A stretch of DNA of 64,000 bases from Clostridiales bacterium (GTDB taxonomy: Bacteria; Bacillota; Clostridia; Lachnospirales; Lachnospiraceae). Positions 1 to 7,622 of the stretch are shown here, piece after piece. Under the pieces are notes generated by a model. The model saw only the letters and a list, made by a program, of their open reading frames with translations, was not told the DNA's origin and made no database searches. Both the position numbers and the translations under genes were made by a program. Position 1 is the stretch's first letter. Every line of letters begins with the position of its first letter. Location of the stretch: positions 33,101-97,100 of the forward strand of contig JAJQBI010000069.1 in the NCBI GenBank assembly GCA_021203365.1, read 5' to 3'.

Positions 1-2
1 TC

Positions 3-752
3 TACCTGGCCTTTGACGTGGGAACTGAAGGACTTCCGGCCGCGGTGGAGGGTCTGCGCGCCTTAAAGGTCCGGGGCTTTAACGTAACCATGCCGGACAA
101 GAATCTGGTGTGCAGCCTGTGCGATAAGCTCTCTCCCGCCTCCCAGATCATCGGAGCGGCCAATACAGTGATCAACGACGACGGGATCCTTACCGGAACC
201 ACCACCGACGGCACAGGATATATGCAGGCCGCCAGAGACGCCGGCCATGACCTGATTGGAAAAAAAATGACCCTTCTGGGGGCCGGCGGCGCCGCCACCG
301 CCATTCTGGCCCAGGCCGCCATGGACGGAGTAGCCGAAATCTCCGTATTTAACGTGCGGGACAACTTTTTCCCGCGGGCGGAGCGTATTGTGGACCAGCT
401 GAACCAGAGGACAAAATGTAAGGTCTCTCTCTATGATTTTGAGGATGATTCCATCCTTCGCCGCGAAATCGGGGAAAGCTATATTCTCACCAACGGAACC
501 TCCGTAGGCATGGCTCCAAAAACAGATGCCTGCATCATCCGGGATCCCTCCTTCTTCCACAAAGACCTGGTGGTTTCTGACGTAATCTACAATCCGGAGG
601 AGACAAAGCTTCTGCGGATGGCCAGGGAATACGGATGCCAGACCTTCAACGGACTTTACATGCTTCTGTACCAGGGAGCGGAATCCTTCCGCCTGTGGAC
701 CGGAAAGGAAATGCCCGTCGACCTCATCAAGGCAAAATATTTTACCAGATAA
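3..752 (+). CDS. aroE: Shikimate dehydrogenase, 5' end cut by the window
   Basis: NADPH-dependent reduction of 3-dehydroshikimate to shikimate in aromatic amino acid synthesis; cytosolic. The reading frame is open from base 3 (YLAFDV), so the true start and roughly the first 35-40 residues lie outside the window; the GTG at 18 is internal. The substrate-site motif reads NVTMPDK, keeping the catalytic Lys but with Asp where the family has an aromatic residue or His. The second catalytic residue is the Asp of TTDGTGY, and the cofactor loop is GAGGAA. The C-terminal NGLYMLLYQGAESFRLWTG is typical of AroE. A two-component system follows on the same strand after about 75 bp. Family assignment is firm; whether it prefers shikimate or quinate cannot be told. 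Confidence 0.93.
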   Translation, partial: YLAFDVGTEGLPAAVEGLRALKVRGFNVTMPDKNLVCSLCDKLSPASQIIGAANTVINDDGILTGTTTDGTGYMQAARDAGHDLIGKKMTLLGAGGAATAILAQAAMDGVAEISVFNVRDNFFPRAERIVDQLNQRTKCKVSLYDFEDDSILRREIGESYILTNGTSVGMAPKTDACIIRDPSFFHKDLVVSDVIYNPEETKLLRMAREYGCQTFNGLYMLLYQGAESFRLWTGKEMPVDLIKAKYFTR

Positions 753-826
753 ACAACCTGTAAACAGACCCGGCAAAGTCTCCGCCCCGCAGTTCACGGA
801 CACTTTTCCCGGGCAGGGAGGTTTTC

Positions 827-1534
827 ATGAAAAAATCCGGCACTTCCGGCAGAAGACTTCTGCTGGTCGAGGATGAATCCCGCCTGGCAGATGCCCTCCA
901 GGTGCTTCTTTCCAGAGAAGGGTATACGGTGGACGTATGCCCGGACGGCCTGTCGGGACTGAACGCGATTCTGGCCAATTCCTATCAGGCCGCCATCCTG
1001 GATGTGATGCTCCCCGGTATCTCCGGATTTGAGATCGTAAAAAAAGCGCGGGAAACCGGAATTTCCACTCCCGTTCTCATTCTCACCGCCAGAAGCGAGG
1101 TGGATGACAAGGTCAGAGGCCTGGACTGCGGCGCCGACGATTATCTCACAAAACCTTTTGAGACCAGGGAGCTTCTGGCCAGACTTCGCGCTCTGGAACG
1201 CCGCGGAAAAAAGGACCATCCGGAAACACTTTCCCTTTATGACCTGTCTCTGGACCCGGCTTCCTTTACGCTTACCTGTACCAGAAACAGTCAGTCTGTA
1301 CGCCTCAGCAAAAAAGAATATCAGATTCTGGAAATGTTCATGGAAAATCCCGGCCGGGTGCTTTCCCGGGAACAGCTGGCGGTAAAAATATGGGGGTATG
1401 ACAGTGAATCCGAATACAATAATGTGGAAGTCTATCTGTCCTTCACCCGGAAAAAGCTGGCTTTTATTGAATCCTCCGCCAAAATCAAGGCGCTGCGCGG
1501 ACTGGGGTATGAACTGAGGGAAAAAAATGTTTAG
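827..1534 (+). CDS. OmpR-family response regulator
   Basis: Two-domain DNA-binding response regulator of 235 residues. The receiver domain (about 11-125) has the acidic pair E15/D16, phosphoacceptor D59 in AAILDVMLPG, T87 in LILTAR and K109 in YLTKPF. The C-terminal winged helix (about 135-232) contains LSKKEYQILEMFMENPGRVL and ends GLGYEL, as in OmpR/PhoB proteins. The start ATG has GGGAGG seven bases upstream. The gene overlaps the histidine kinase behind it by 8 bp, so the two are translationally coupled and form one system. The signal and target genes are unknown. Confidence 0.95.
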   Translation: MKKSGTSGRRLLLVEDESRLADALQVLLSREGYTVDVCPDGLSGLNAILANSYQAAILDVMLPGISGFEIVKKARETGISTPVLILTARSEVDDKVRGLDCGADDYLTKPFETRELLARLRALERRGKKDHPETLSLYDLSLDPASFTLTCTRNSQSVRLSKKEYQILEMFMENPGRVLSREQLAVKIWGYDSESEYNNVEVYLSFTRKKLAFIESSAKIKALRGLGYELREKNV

Positions 1535-2747
1535 AAAATCCAGATGGAAAATTGTGACGGCGCTGATGAGTGTGCTGGTTTTTCTGTTCGCGGGCACACT
1601 CTGCGTCATTTATTTCTCCAGCTACATTCAGATGCTTCAGAAAAACCGGGAGATGCTCTCCCGCTATGCCGACTCCTACTGGATCAACGGAAATCCCTCC
1701 GAATCTATGGAAACTCCGGCGGGAAAACAAACCGAAGTTCGGCGCCTGACTTTTTATTCCGTAGCTTTCTCCCCGGACGGGCAGATTCTGGACGTGGACA
1801 GCGGAAGCTCCGCCCTGCTGGATAATTCCTACCTCTCCTCCCAGGCCGCCGCCATCCTGGCCCTCCATAAAACCAGCGGGATCCACATGGACTGGGTTTA
1901 CTATATAGAAACAAAGGGCGATACCACTCTGGTGGTGCTGATGGACAACTCCGTCATGAACGCCAACATCCGGACGCTTTTTCAGTATACACTGATCTTT
2001 GGCGCCCTCACGCTGGTTCTCCTGTTCCTGGTCTCTCTTTTCCTCTCCCGGCGCATTGTACAGCCTCTGGAGGAAAGCTACCGGAAACAGAAGCAGTTTG
2101 TCTCCGACGCCGGCCATGAGCTGAAGTCCCCTCTGACCGTAATCAACACCAATCTGGATCTTCTGGAGCAGGAAAAGGGTCCCAGCCGCTGGCTGGAGAA
2201 TATCCGCCATGAGAGCCTCCGGATGTCCGGTCTGGTGGGCCAGCTTCTGGAACTGGCCCGCACGGAAGAGGCCGCACCTCCCATGGAAAGACTGAATTTT
2301 TCCCGCCTGGTTACCGGAAACCTCCTGCCCTTTGAAGCCCTGGCCTATGAAAAAAATCTCACTCTGGAAAGTGAGATTCAGGAAAATGTTTTTGTAAACG
2401 GAAACCCGGAACAGCTTGGAAACCTGATCTCCACCCTGACGGACAACGCTCTCTCGTATGCTCCGGAACACACAGCCGTCCGGGTTCGTCTCTGTGCGGA
2501 TCCGGAAGAGCTTCTCTTCTCCGTCTCCAATGAGGGAAGACCCCTCTCAGAGGAACAGATGGGCTCCATCTTTGACCGCTTTTACCGGACAGACGAGGCC
2601 CGGAGCAGGGACAGCGGTCATTACGGCCTGGGGCTGGCCATTGCCAGAGCCGCCGTACTCTCCCACCACGGAAAAATACAGGTATCCTGCCAGGAAGGGC
2701 GGGTCATTTTTACCGTTCGCCTCCGCCCTGCCTCCCCACTCCCTTAA
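1527..2747 (+). CDS. Membrane sensor histidine kinase
   Basis: Partner kinase of the preceding response regulator, 406 residues. Membrane segments at about 9-30 and 152-174 flank an extracytoplasmic sensor region of about 120 residues with no domain I recognise. A short HAMP-like linker leads to the dimerisation helix with H197 in SDAGHELKSPLTVI. The ATP-binding domain shows the N box (TLTDNALSYAPEH), FDRFYR and the G box YGLGLAIARA. It starts inside the last codons of the regulator. Its 3' end overlaps the convergent exporter gene by 38 bp, so there is no room for a terminator between them. Resembles Gram-positive envelope or antimicrobial-stress kinases, but that is inference. Confidence 0.94.
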   Translation: MFRKSRWKIVTALMSVLVFLFAGTLCVIYFSSYIQMLQKNREMLSRYADSYWINGNPSESMETPAGKQTEVRRLTFYSVAFSPDGQILDVDSGSSALLDNSYLSSQAAAILALHKTSGIHMDWVYYIETKGDTTLVVLMDNSVMNANIRTLFQYTLIFGALTLVLLFLVSLFLSRRIVQPLEESYRKQKQFVSDAGHELKSPLTVINTNLDLLEQEKGPSRWLENIRHESLRMSGLVGQLLELARTEEAAPPMERLNFSRLVTGNLLPFEALAYEKNLTLESEIQENVFVNGNPEQLGNLISTLTDNALSYAPEHTAVRVRLCADPEELLFSVSNEGRPLSEEQMGSIFDRFYRTDEARSRDSGHYGLGLAIARAAVLSHHGKIQVSCQEGRVIFTVRLRPASPLP

Positions 2748-3216
2748 AGGGACGCAGAAGACTGTTTTTCAGATTCACTTTCAGCTGCCAGACCCGGATG
2801 TAATGGGCAATGGTGGAACTGAGCACAAACCCCACACTTAATCCCAGAAGGGTCCACACACAGGTCCATGTGTATTCCTTGGCCGCCTCATTTTCAAGCA
2901 TAATCAGGGAAAGGGTCATATAATACAGAAGATCTCCGGGGACCAGAGGGATGATGGACGGATAAAGAAAGACCGTAGAGGGCATCTTTTTCCTGGTTGC
3001 CAGAAGCTCCGCATAAAGTCCGGCCACAACGGCAGCCAGCAGGGCGCTTAAGGGACGGATATTCCCGGACATGGCCATAAAAAACAGGTAAACCGTCCGG
3101 ATAAGTGCGCCGCCGACACAGGCCCAGATCAGATCCTTCCTGCGGATCTGAAATCCCACACCCAGCACCCCGGACGTAAAAAAAGACACCAGGATCAGAA
3201 TTATATTATCTTTCAT
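2710..3216 (-). CDS. Threonine/serine exporter, C-terminal half (ThrE2/YjjB type)
   Basis: Membrane protein of 168 residues with about five hydrophobic segments, matching the DUF3815 half of ThrE-type threonine/serine exporters, including the YPSIIPLVPGDLLYY segment. I start it at the ATG at 3216: it has GGAGG nine bases upstream and its ATGA overlaps the stop codon of the preceding gene. The in-frame ATG at 3234 lies inside the upstream gene and lacks a site. In some bacteria both halves form one protein; here they are two coupled genes and presumably assemble together. Substrate is inferred from the family only. Confidence 0.9.
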   Translation of the reverse strand: MKDNIILILVSFFTSGVLGVGFQIRRKDLIWACVGGALIRTVYLFFMAMSGNIRPLSALLAAVVAGLYAELLATRKKMPSTVFLYPSIIPLVPGDLLYYMTLSLIMLENEAAKEYTWTCVWTLLGLSVGFVLSSTIAHYIRVWQLKVNLKNSLLRPFKGVGRQGGGER

Positions 3217-3977
3217 GAGAAAATACCTCCGCATAATACCAGACTCAGAGCCAGGCCCCCCACAATGGACATCGTCTCCAGTATGATTTTAATCGCCTCA
3301 AGGATTCCGTTCATCTCATTTCCGCACAGAATATTCCGGGCCGCGTTCACCATGGGAATACCGGGGATCAGATACATACAGCTGGTGGCGATCAGGGGAT
3401 TCAGATTGTCCGCAATTCCAAGGTTCACCAGAGACAGGGCCACCGTGCCCGCCAGGAACGTACACAGCGCGTTGATAATAATCCGGTTCATTCCGGTCCG
3501 GTTTAAAAGCCGGGTGAGCCAGAACAGGCCGAAAATAATACAGACCATGCAGGGGATGTCTCTCCATGTCCCGCCATTCATCCAGCAGATACAGCCCATG
3601 GCCGCCATGGAGCACAGAAGAAGCACCGGTGTGGAATAGCTTTTCGCATTCCGCGCCTCCTCCAGCATCCCGCCAAGCCGCTCTGGCGCCGGTGTCTGCC
3701 CGCACACATGGAAGGACAGCTCATTCAGGCTGCGAAGTCGTTCCAGGTGCGTTCCCGCCGGCTGCGCCTTCACCTGCCGGATGCCGAATTTCCCGTCCGA
3801 ATCCCTGGCGCTCACCGACAGATGGGTACACAGAGTAAACAGGGTAATGTCCTCCAGGCCATAGGCGGAACAAACCTTATACATGGACGTATTCACCCTC
3901 TCCAGGTTCGCCCCGCACTCAATCATGTCCCTGCCCAGCCTCACGGCGAAATCCAGCACATACTCCATATCTGTCAT
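3213..3977 (-). CDS. Threonine/serine exporter, N-terminal half (ThrE1/YjjP type)
   Basis: A 254-residue DUF1212-family protein. The soluble N-terminal half (about 1-110) includes the family feature of a CGANLERVN segment near the start and an HxSVSARDSDG stretch. The C-terminal half has about five membrane segments and the conserved YLIPGIPMVNAARN motif. It is the first gene of a two-gene operon with the YjjB-type half, four-base overlap. The likely role is export of threonine or serine, as known for ThrE; specificity cannot be read from the sequence. A possible promoter with an inverted repeat lies about 70-100 bp upstream. Confidence 0.9.
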   Translation of the reverse strand: MTDMEYVLDFAVRLGRDMIECGANLERVNTSMYKVCSAYGLEDITLFTLCTHLSVSARDSDGKFGIRQVKAQPAGTHLERLRSLNELSFHVCGQTPAPERLGGMLEEARNAKSYSTPVLLLCSMAAMGCICWMNGGTWRDIPCMVCIIFGLFWLTRLLNRTGMNRIIINALCTFLAGTVALSLVNLGIADNLNPLIATSCMYLIPGIPMVNAARNILCGNEMNGILEAIKIILETMSIVGGLALSLVLCGGIFS

Positions 3978-4045
3978 CCTAATCTTCCTCCCATTCTCAT
4001 TCTCTTTCCTCCTTTAAATGGGTGTCACTCTCAGAAACTTCTGGC

Positions 4046-4076
4046 ATTATAGCACAAAGAATTCCATCTTTGTAAA
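4046..4076 (-). promoter_or_regulatory. Possible promoter and operator of the threonine/serine exporter operon
   Basis: On the minus strand, TTTACA and TATAAT are separated by 19 bp. The spacer side carries a 7-bp perfect inverted repeat (ACAAAGA 4054-4060 and TCTTTGT 4067-4073) overlapping the -35 box. The long spacer lowers confidence in the -35 choice; the palindrome could be an operator. The divergent shell-protein promoter lies about 80 bp away. Confidence 0.5.
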
Positions 4077-4155
4077 AGTAAATTGTCTTTTCATGATTTA
4101 TTCACAGGCGGCCAGATCCGATACAGCCCGAATAGACGAAAAGCGAAAACACAAA

Positions 4156-4184
4156 TTGACAATTTTACTCCTTCGATGTATGAT
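4156..4184 (+). promoter_or_regulatory. SigmaA-type promoter of the shell-protein locus
   Basis: TTGACA (4156-4161) and TATGAT (4179-4184) with a 17-bp spacer, a near-consensus housekeeping promoter. The start codon of the first shell protein lies about 35 bp beyond the predicted transcription start. The strength suggests expression without an obligatory activator. Confidence 0.8.
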
Positions 4185-4225
4185 ATCTTACAGATTAGAA
4201 AGTTCAGCACCGGGAGGAACGAAGA

Positions 4226-4588
4226 ATGGAAAACAATCACAAACAGATACGTATTGTGCAGGAAACGGTTGCCGGCAAGGAGATTACCCTTGCCCATGTC
4301 ATGGGCGGCCCCGCCCCGATCATTTATCAGAAGCTTGGCCTGAACCCGTCCATCGACTATGGTTCCTCCGCCATCGGGATTATGAACATGACGCCCTCCG
4401 AGTCCGCCGTGATCGCCTCTGACATCGCGGTAAAAAGCGGAAACGTCTATCTGGGTTTTGCTGACCGTTTTACAGGGACTCTGATCATTACAGGAGAGAT
4501 CGCGGATGTGACCAGCGCCATTGAGGAGATTGTGGCCTATTTCCGTGACACGCTGGGTTATGTGGTGTGCAAAGTTACCAAACGGTAA
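4226..4588 (+). CDS. Microcompartment shell protein, EutS/PduU-like
   Basis: A 120-residue circularly permuted BMC-domain protein, about the size of EutS (110-116). The N-terminal barrel-forming strands are seen in IRIVQETVAGKEITLAHVMG, then GAIGIMTLTP-like AIGIMNMTPSESAVIASDI, and NVYLGFADRFTGTLIITG, which matches the GFLDRFSG region of EutS/PduU. Such proteins form hexamers in the shells of ethanolamine or propanediol organelles. Here it heads a three-gene locus with a second paralogue and an EutP-like GTPase, with no enzyme or other shell type nearby. The ATG follows GGGAGG about eight bases upstream. What the shell encloses is not shown. Confidence 0.9.
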   Translation: MENNHKQIRIVQETVAGKEITLAHVMGGPAPIIYQKLGLNPSIDYGSSAIGIMNMTPSESAVIASDIAVKSGNVYLGFADRFTGTLIITGEIADVTSAIEEIVAYFRDTLGYVVCKVTKR

Positions 4589-4610
4589 TCCTTTCCCGGA
4601 GGGCTCAGAG

Positions 4611-5045
4611 ATGACAAATGAACATATCACACAGGAAGAGCTGCTTGACCTGATTTTTACAGAAAATGGAGTTCCCCTTGACGGCCAGCCCCTTCGTCTG
4701 GTCCGTGTAAGGATTCCCGGCCGGGAGGTGGATCTGGCCCACATCATCGGCGTATCCGACGAGAGTGTCTACCACAATCTGGGGCTTCACATCGGCGTCC
4801 ACGAGGGGGAGAACCATGTGGGGGAGGCCATTGGCCTGATGCGTTTCACTCCCTGGGAAGCCGTGGTCATTGCCACAGACGTGGCCGTAAAGTCCGCCCA
4901 TGTAGAGGTGGGATTCATGGACCGGTTCAGCGGCAGTCTGATCCTCACCGGGCGCCGTACAGACGTATCCACCGCGGTTCACGCGGTTCACGACTACTTT
5001 CAGGACACACTGGGCTTTCCCTGCTGTGAGGTAACCGAAAAATAA
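4611..5045 (+). CDS. Microcompartment shell protein, EutS/PduU-like, with N-terminal extension
   Basis: Second BMC-domain paralogue, 144 residues. From about residue 29 it matches the gene before it (DLAHIIG, AIGLMRFTPWEAVVIATD, EVGFMDRFSGSLILTG). The first 25-28 residues are extra and include a short amphipathic-looking stretch EELLDLIFTE followed by a linker. The chosen ATG at 4611 has GGAGGG nine bases upstream; an upstream in-frame start would overlap the previous gene and lacks a site. It probably forms mixed or separate hexamers with the first paralogue. The extension might act as a lid or contact peptide; that is inference. Confidence 0.88.
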   Translation: MTNEHITQEELLDLIFTENGVPLDGQPLRLVRVRIPGREVDLAHIIGVSDESVYHNLGLHIGVHEGENHVGEAIGLMRFTPWEAVVIATDVAVKSAHVEVGFMDRFSGSLILTGRRTDVSTAVHAVHDYFQDTLGFPCCEVTEK

Positions 5046-5106
5046 AAAAATCCGGAATCCCAGAGGATCCGGCTGTCACAAAGCAGAAAGATACGGCGAG
5101 GCAGAC

Positions 5107-5604
5107 ATGAAGAAAATATTTCTCACCGGCCGCAGCGAGGCCGGAAAGACCACCCTCACCCAGGCCTTAAAGGGAGAGGAAATCCATTATCGCAAAACCC
5201 AGTATACCAGTACCGAGGATGTGGCCATTGATACCCCCGGAGAGTACGCCGAGACCAAGCGCTGCGCCGTGGGTCTGGCCTGTTTCTCCTTTGAGGCGGA
5301 TGTGGTGGCGCTTCTGTGCGCCGCGGACGAACCCTTCGCACTCTTTTCCTCCAACTCCAACGGCAGTCTGAACCGCCCTCTGGTGGGAATCATCACCAAG
5401 ATCGACTCCCCTCACGCCAACGTTCCCATGGTAAAACAATGGCTCACCGACGCCGGGTGCGAACGGATTTTTCTTATCAACAGCATCACCGGCGAAGGAA
5501 TTCAGGAGCTGCAGGATTACCTGCAGGACGATCTGCCCAGGATGACCGTGGAAGAGGCCATGGCCCGTCAGATGCAGGGCAAAAGAGACTGGGATCCCGT
5601 GTAA
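5107..5604 (+). CDS. eutP: EutP/PduV-family small GTPase
   Basis: A 165-residue P-loop protein of the EutP/PduV family, which accompanies microcompartment operons and may link the organelle to the cell interior or assist acetate metabolism. The P-loop is GRSEAGKTT (8-16), DTPGEY forms the G3 site and TKID the G4 site. It lies 61 bp after the second shell gene; that gap holds a small hairpin (CCGGAATCC with GGATCCGG, one bulge), so expression may be lowered relative to the shell genes. The gene ends in a hairpin terminator that overlaps its stop codon. Confidence 0.88.
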   Translation: MKKIFLTGRSEAGKTTLTQALKGEEIHYRKTQYTSTEDVAIDTPGEYAETKRCAVGLACFSFEADVVALLCAADEPFALFSSNSNGSLNRPLVGIITKIDSPHANVPMVKQWLTDAGCERIFLINSITGEGIQELQDYLQDDLPRMTVEEAMARQMQGKRDWDPV

Positions 5605-5635
5605 CCCTGCTTCGGCTGCACAGGATCCCGTTTTT
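5591..5635 (+). terminator. Intrinsic terminator of the shell-protein locus
   Basis: GGGATCC (5591-5597) pairs with GGATCCC (5623-5629), with further pairing around a TTCG-containing loop, followed by five T residues. It overlaps the last codons of the EutP-like gene and lies directly before the stop of the convergent hisIE gene. Confidence 0.75.
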
Positions 5636-5636
5636 A

Positions 5637-6917
5637 TCATCTTCTCGCCAGCTCCCGGGTAATGTCCTCCCAGGTCACCTCTTTCTCCGCCATCAGTACC
5701 ATCACATGATAAAGGAAGTCCGAAATCTCATACTTGATTTCTTCCTTGTCCGGATTCTTGGCAGCAATCACAATTTCCGTACACTCCTCTCCCACCTTCT
5801 TCAGGATCTTGTCAATTCCCTTGTCAAAAAGATAATTGGTGTAAGAGCCTTCCTTTGGATGCTCCTTCCGATCCAGAATCACGTCATACACACTCTGAAA
5901 TACATGAAGAGGATTCGTATCGTCGTATTCCTTCTGCATCAGTGGCTGGAAAAAGCAGGACCGGTTTCCTGTGTGACAGGCCGCGCCTGTCTGAGCCACT
6001 TTCGCCAGAATGGTGTCGTTGTCACAGTCCAGCGTAAGGGATTTCACATACTGCACATGCCCTGAGGTCATTCCCTTGGTCCACAGCTCCCTGCGGCTCC
6101 GGCTCCAGTAGGTCATTTTCCCAAGCCGCAGCGTGGTCTGGAAAGCCTCCTCGTTCATATAGGCCAGCATAAGAACCTGATCGGTTTTATAATCCTGAAC
6201 AATAACAGGAATCAGCCCGTCCGAATTCAGTTTAAAATCACTCCAGGCGATGGCGCTTTCACAGATATTCACCGGAATGCCCTCCTTCGCGCAGGACTCC
6301 TTGAATACGTGAAGATTTGTTTCCCGGGCGCTGACATAGGACCCTGAGAGGCCACAGACAAACTCACCTCCAAGAAGGGTTTTCAGTATATTTTCCTTTC
6401 CCTCCTCCGTGTGAAGGATCACAGGTACCCTGGAAATTTTCCCGATCTCATCCTGCACAGAGTCCAGCGCCAGTATCTCCCCGGCAAATTCCTCGATATC
6501 GCTCTGGCTCCCGGTGAATTCCGAAAAAGAGGAGATGCTGACCAACATCTTTTCCTTTCCGAATCTTCTGGAAACCTCCTCCAGAAGCTTTCGGTTGCTC
6601 TCCTTGGAAAAATTCAGGACCGTTCCCGCACAGCCGGCGTAGATCAGTTTTTTTACATCCTCCATCCGGTGTATATTTCCTGCGGCGAGCACCGGAATCT
6701 CCGATGCCTCGCAGATCTCCCGGATTTTTCCAATGGCTTTTTCATGCTCCTCATCCCCGGAGGAAATATCAAAGACCAGCAGCCGGTCTGCCCCGTTGTC
6801 GCTGTAAAACTGCGCAAGCCTGACCACATCCCCATCCCCGAACAGGTTTCTCTGGCCAAAGCCGGTCACCGCCTTTCCGGACTGAAGATAAATACACGGG
6901 ATCATCAATTTATTCAT
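5637..6917 (-). CDS. hisIE: HisIE with an N-terminal degenerate HisF-like domain
   Basis: A 426-residue fusion. Residues about 225-330 are phosphoribosyl-AMP cyclohydrolase (HisI): YWSRSR, DCDND (296-300) and ACHTG with C313 and C320 for zinc. Residues about 335-426 are phosphoribosyl-ATP pyrophosphatase (HisE): VGEECTE and [12 protein letters not shown]. These perform steps 2 and 3 of histidine synthesis. Residues 1-225 resemble the HisF barrel ([29 protein letters not shown]), but the two catalytic aspartates are gone: HisF IPCLD is IPCIY (Y10) and the later Asp of VAIDA is Ser (S129). The domain is probably not catalytic. The start at 6917 has AAGGAG; longer in-frame starts run back into hisB. 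Last gene of the his operon. Confidence 0.93.
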   Translation of the reverse strand: MNKLMIPCIYLQSGKAVTGFGQRNLFGDGDVVRLAQFYSDNGADRLLVFDISSGDEEHEKAIGKIREICEASEIPVLAAGNIHRMEDVKKLIYAGCAGTVLNFSKESNRKLLEEVSRRFGKEKMLVSISSFSEFTGSQSDIEEFAGEILALDSVQDEIGKISRVPVILHTEEGKENILKTLLGGEFVCGLSGSYVSARETNLHVFKESCAKEGIPVNICESAIAWSDFKLNSDGLIPVIVQDYKTDQVLMLAYMNEEAFQTTLRLGKMTYWSRSRRELWTKGMTSGHVQYVKSLTLDCDNDTILAKVAQTGAACHTGNRSCFFQPLMQKEYDDTNPLHVFQSVYDVILDRKEHPKEGSYTNYLFDKGIDKILKKVGEECTEIVIAAKNPDKEEIKYEISDFLYHVMVLMAEKEVTWEDITRELARR

Positions 6918-6990
6918 TCGTCTTCTCCTTACCTGAGAATCATCAATTTTACGCACATAACAGACCGCGTTCCGGCCTGCAGTTTCTTCA

Positions 6991-7017
6991 TGAACCGCCC
7001 GGATGTACCCGGGTTCA
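6991..7017 (-). other. Stem-loop between hisB and hisIE
   Basis: TGAACC and GGTTCA pair around a GC-rich interior that can extend the stem (CCCGG with CCGGG as an alternative). There is no T-run, so it is not a terminator. It overlaps the hisB stop codon and could protect the upstream message or reduce translation of hisIE. Confidence 0.4.
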
Positions 7018-7602
7018 CAGGCTTCCTTTGGTGGAAAGCACCTCTGTAATCCTTGGGTCGCAGGCGACCGCCGCGTCCAGTGCCTTGGCAAAGGCCTTAA
7101 AAATCGCCTCCGCCATATGGTGGCTGTTTCCCGGAGTCAGTATCTTCACATGCAGATTCATGGCCGCAGAGTAGGAAACGGCGTAAAAAAACTCCCGCAC
7201 CATCTCTGTGGACATGGCTCCCACTTTCTGTGTCGGAAACTCCACATCCCAGCCCAGATACGGCCGTCCGGACAGATCCACGGCACACAGCACCAGGGTC
7301 TCATCCATGGGGAGAATGCAGCTTCCATACCGCCGGATTCCCCTCTTATCTCCCACAGCCTTCCCGATGGCCGTACCCAGAACAATGCCCGTGTCCTCGA
7401 TGGTGTGGTGATCGTCCACCTCCAGATCCCCCCGGACCTTCACGGAAAGATCAAACAGACCGTGTCTGGAAAAACCGTCCAGCATATGGTCAAAAAACCC
7501 CACACCGGTGGAGATATCGGACTGTCCGGTCCCGTCCAGGGCGAGTCTCAGCCGGATCTGTGTCTCCTTTGTATTTCTCTCTATGGTCGCTTCTCTGGCC
7601 AT
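7015..7602 (-). CDS. hisB: Imidazoleglycerol-phosphate dehydratase
   Basis: Manganese enzyme converting imidazole glycerol phosphate to imidazole acetol phosphate, step 6 of histidine synthesis. The 195-residue length is right for the monofunctional form. Metal-binding motifs are visible: [23 protein letters not shown] and [13 protein letters not shown]. The start at 7602 ([11 protein letters not shown]) has AAAGGAG five bases upstream and lies 20 bp after hisD; the in-frame ATG 18 bp earlier has no site. Fourth gene of the his operon. Confidence 0.97.
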   Translation of the reverse strand: MAREATIERNTKETQIRLRLALDGTGQSDISTGVGFFDHMLDGFSRHGLFDLSVKVRGDLEVDDHHTIEDTGIVLGTAIGKAVGDKRGIRRYGSCILPMDETLVLCAVDLSGRPYLGWDVEFPTQKVGAMSTEMVREFFYAVSYSAAMNLHVKILTPGNSHHMAEAIFKAFAKALDAAVACDPRITEVLSTKGSL

Positions 7603-7622
7603 AATTCTCCTTTCACGCAAAA

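Noticed and set aside
60..120. Broken AroE active site because of Asp in NVTMPDK
   Set aside because: The catalytic Lys and the later Asp are kept; the changed position varies among AroE proteins.
2..803. Long minus-strand frames opposite aroE
   Set aside because: Antisense of a clear AroE coding sequence, no ribosome site and Gly/His/Pro-rich chance composition.
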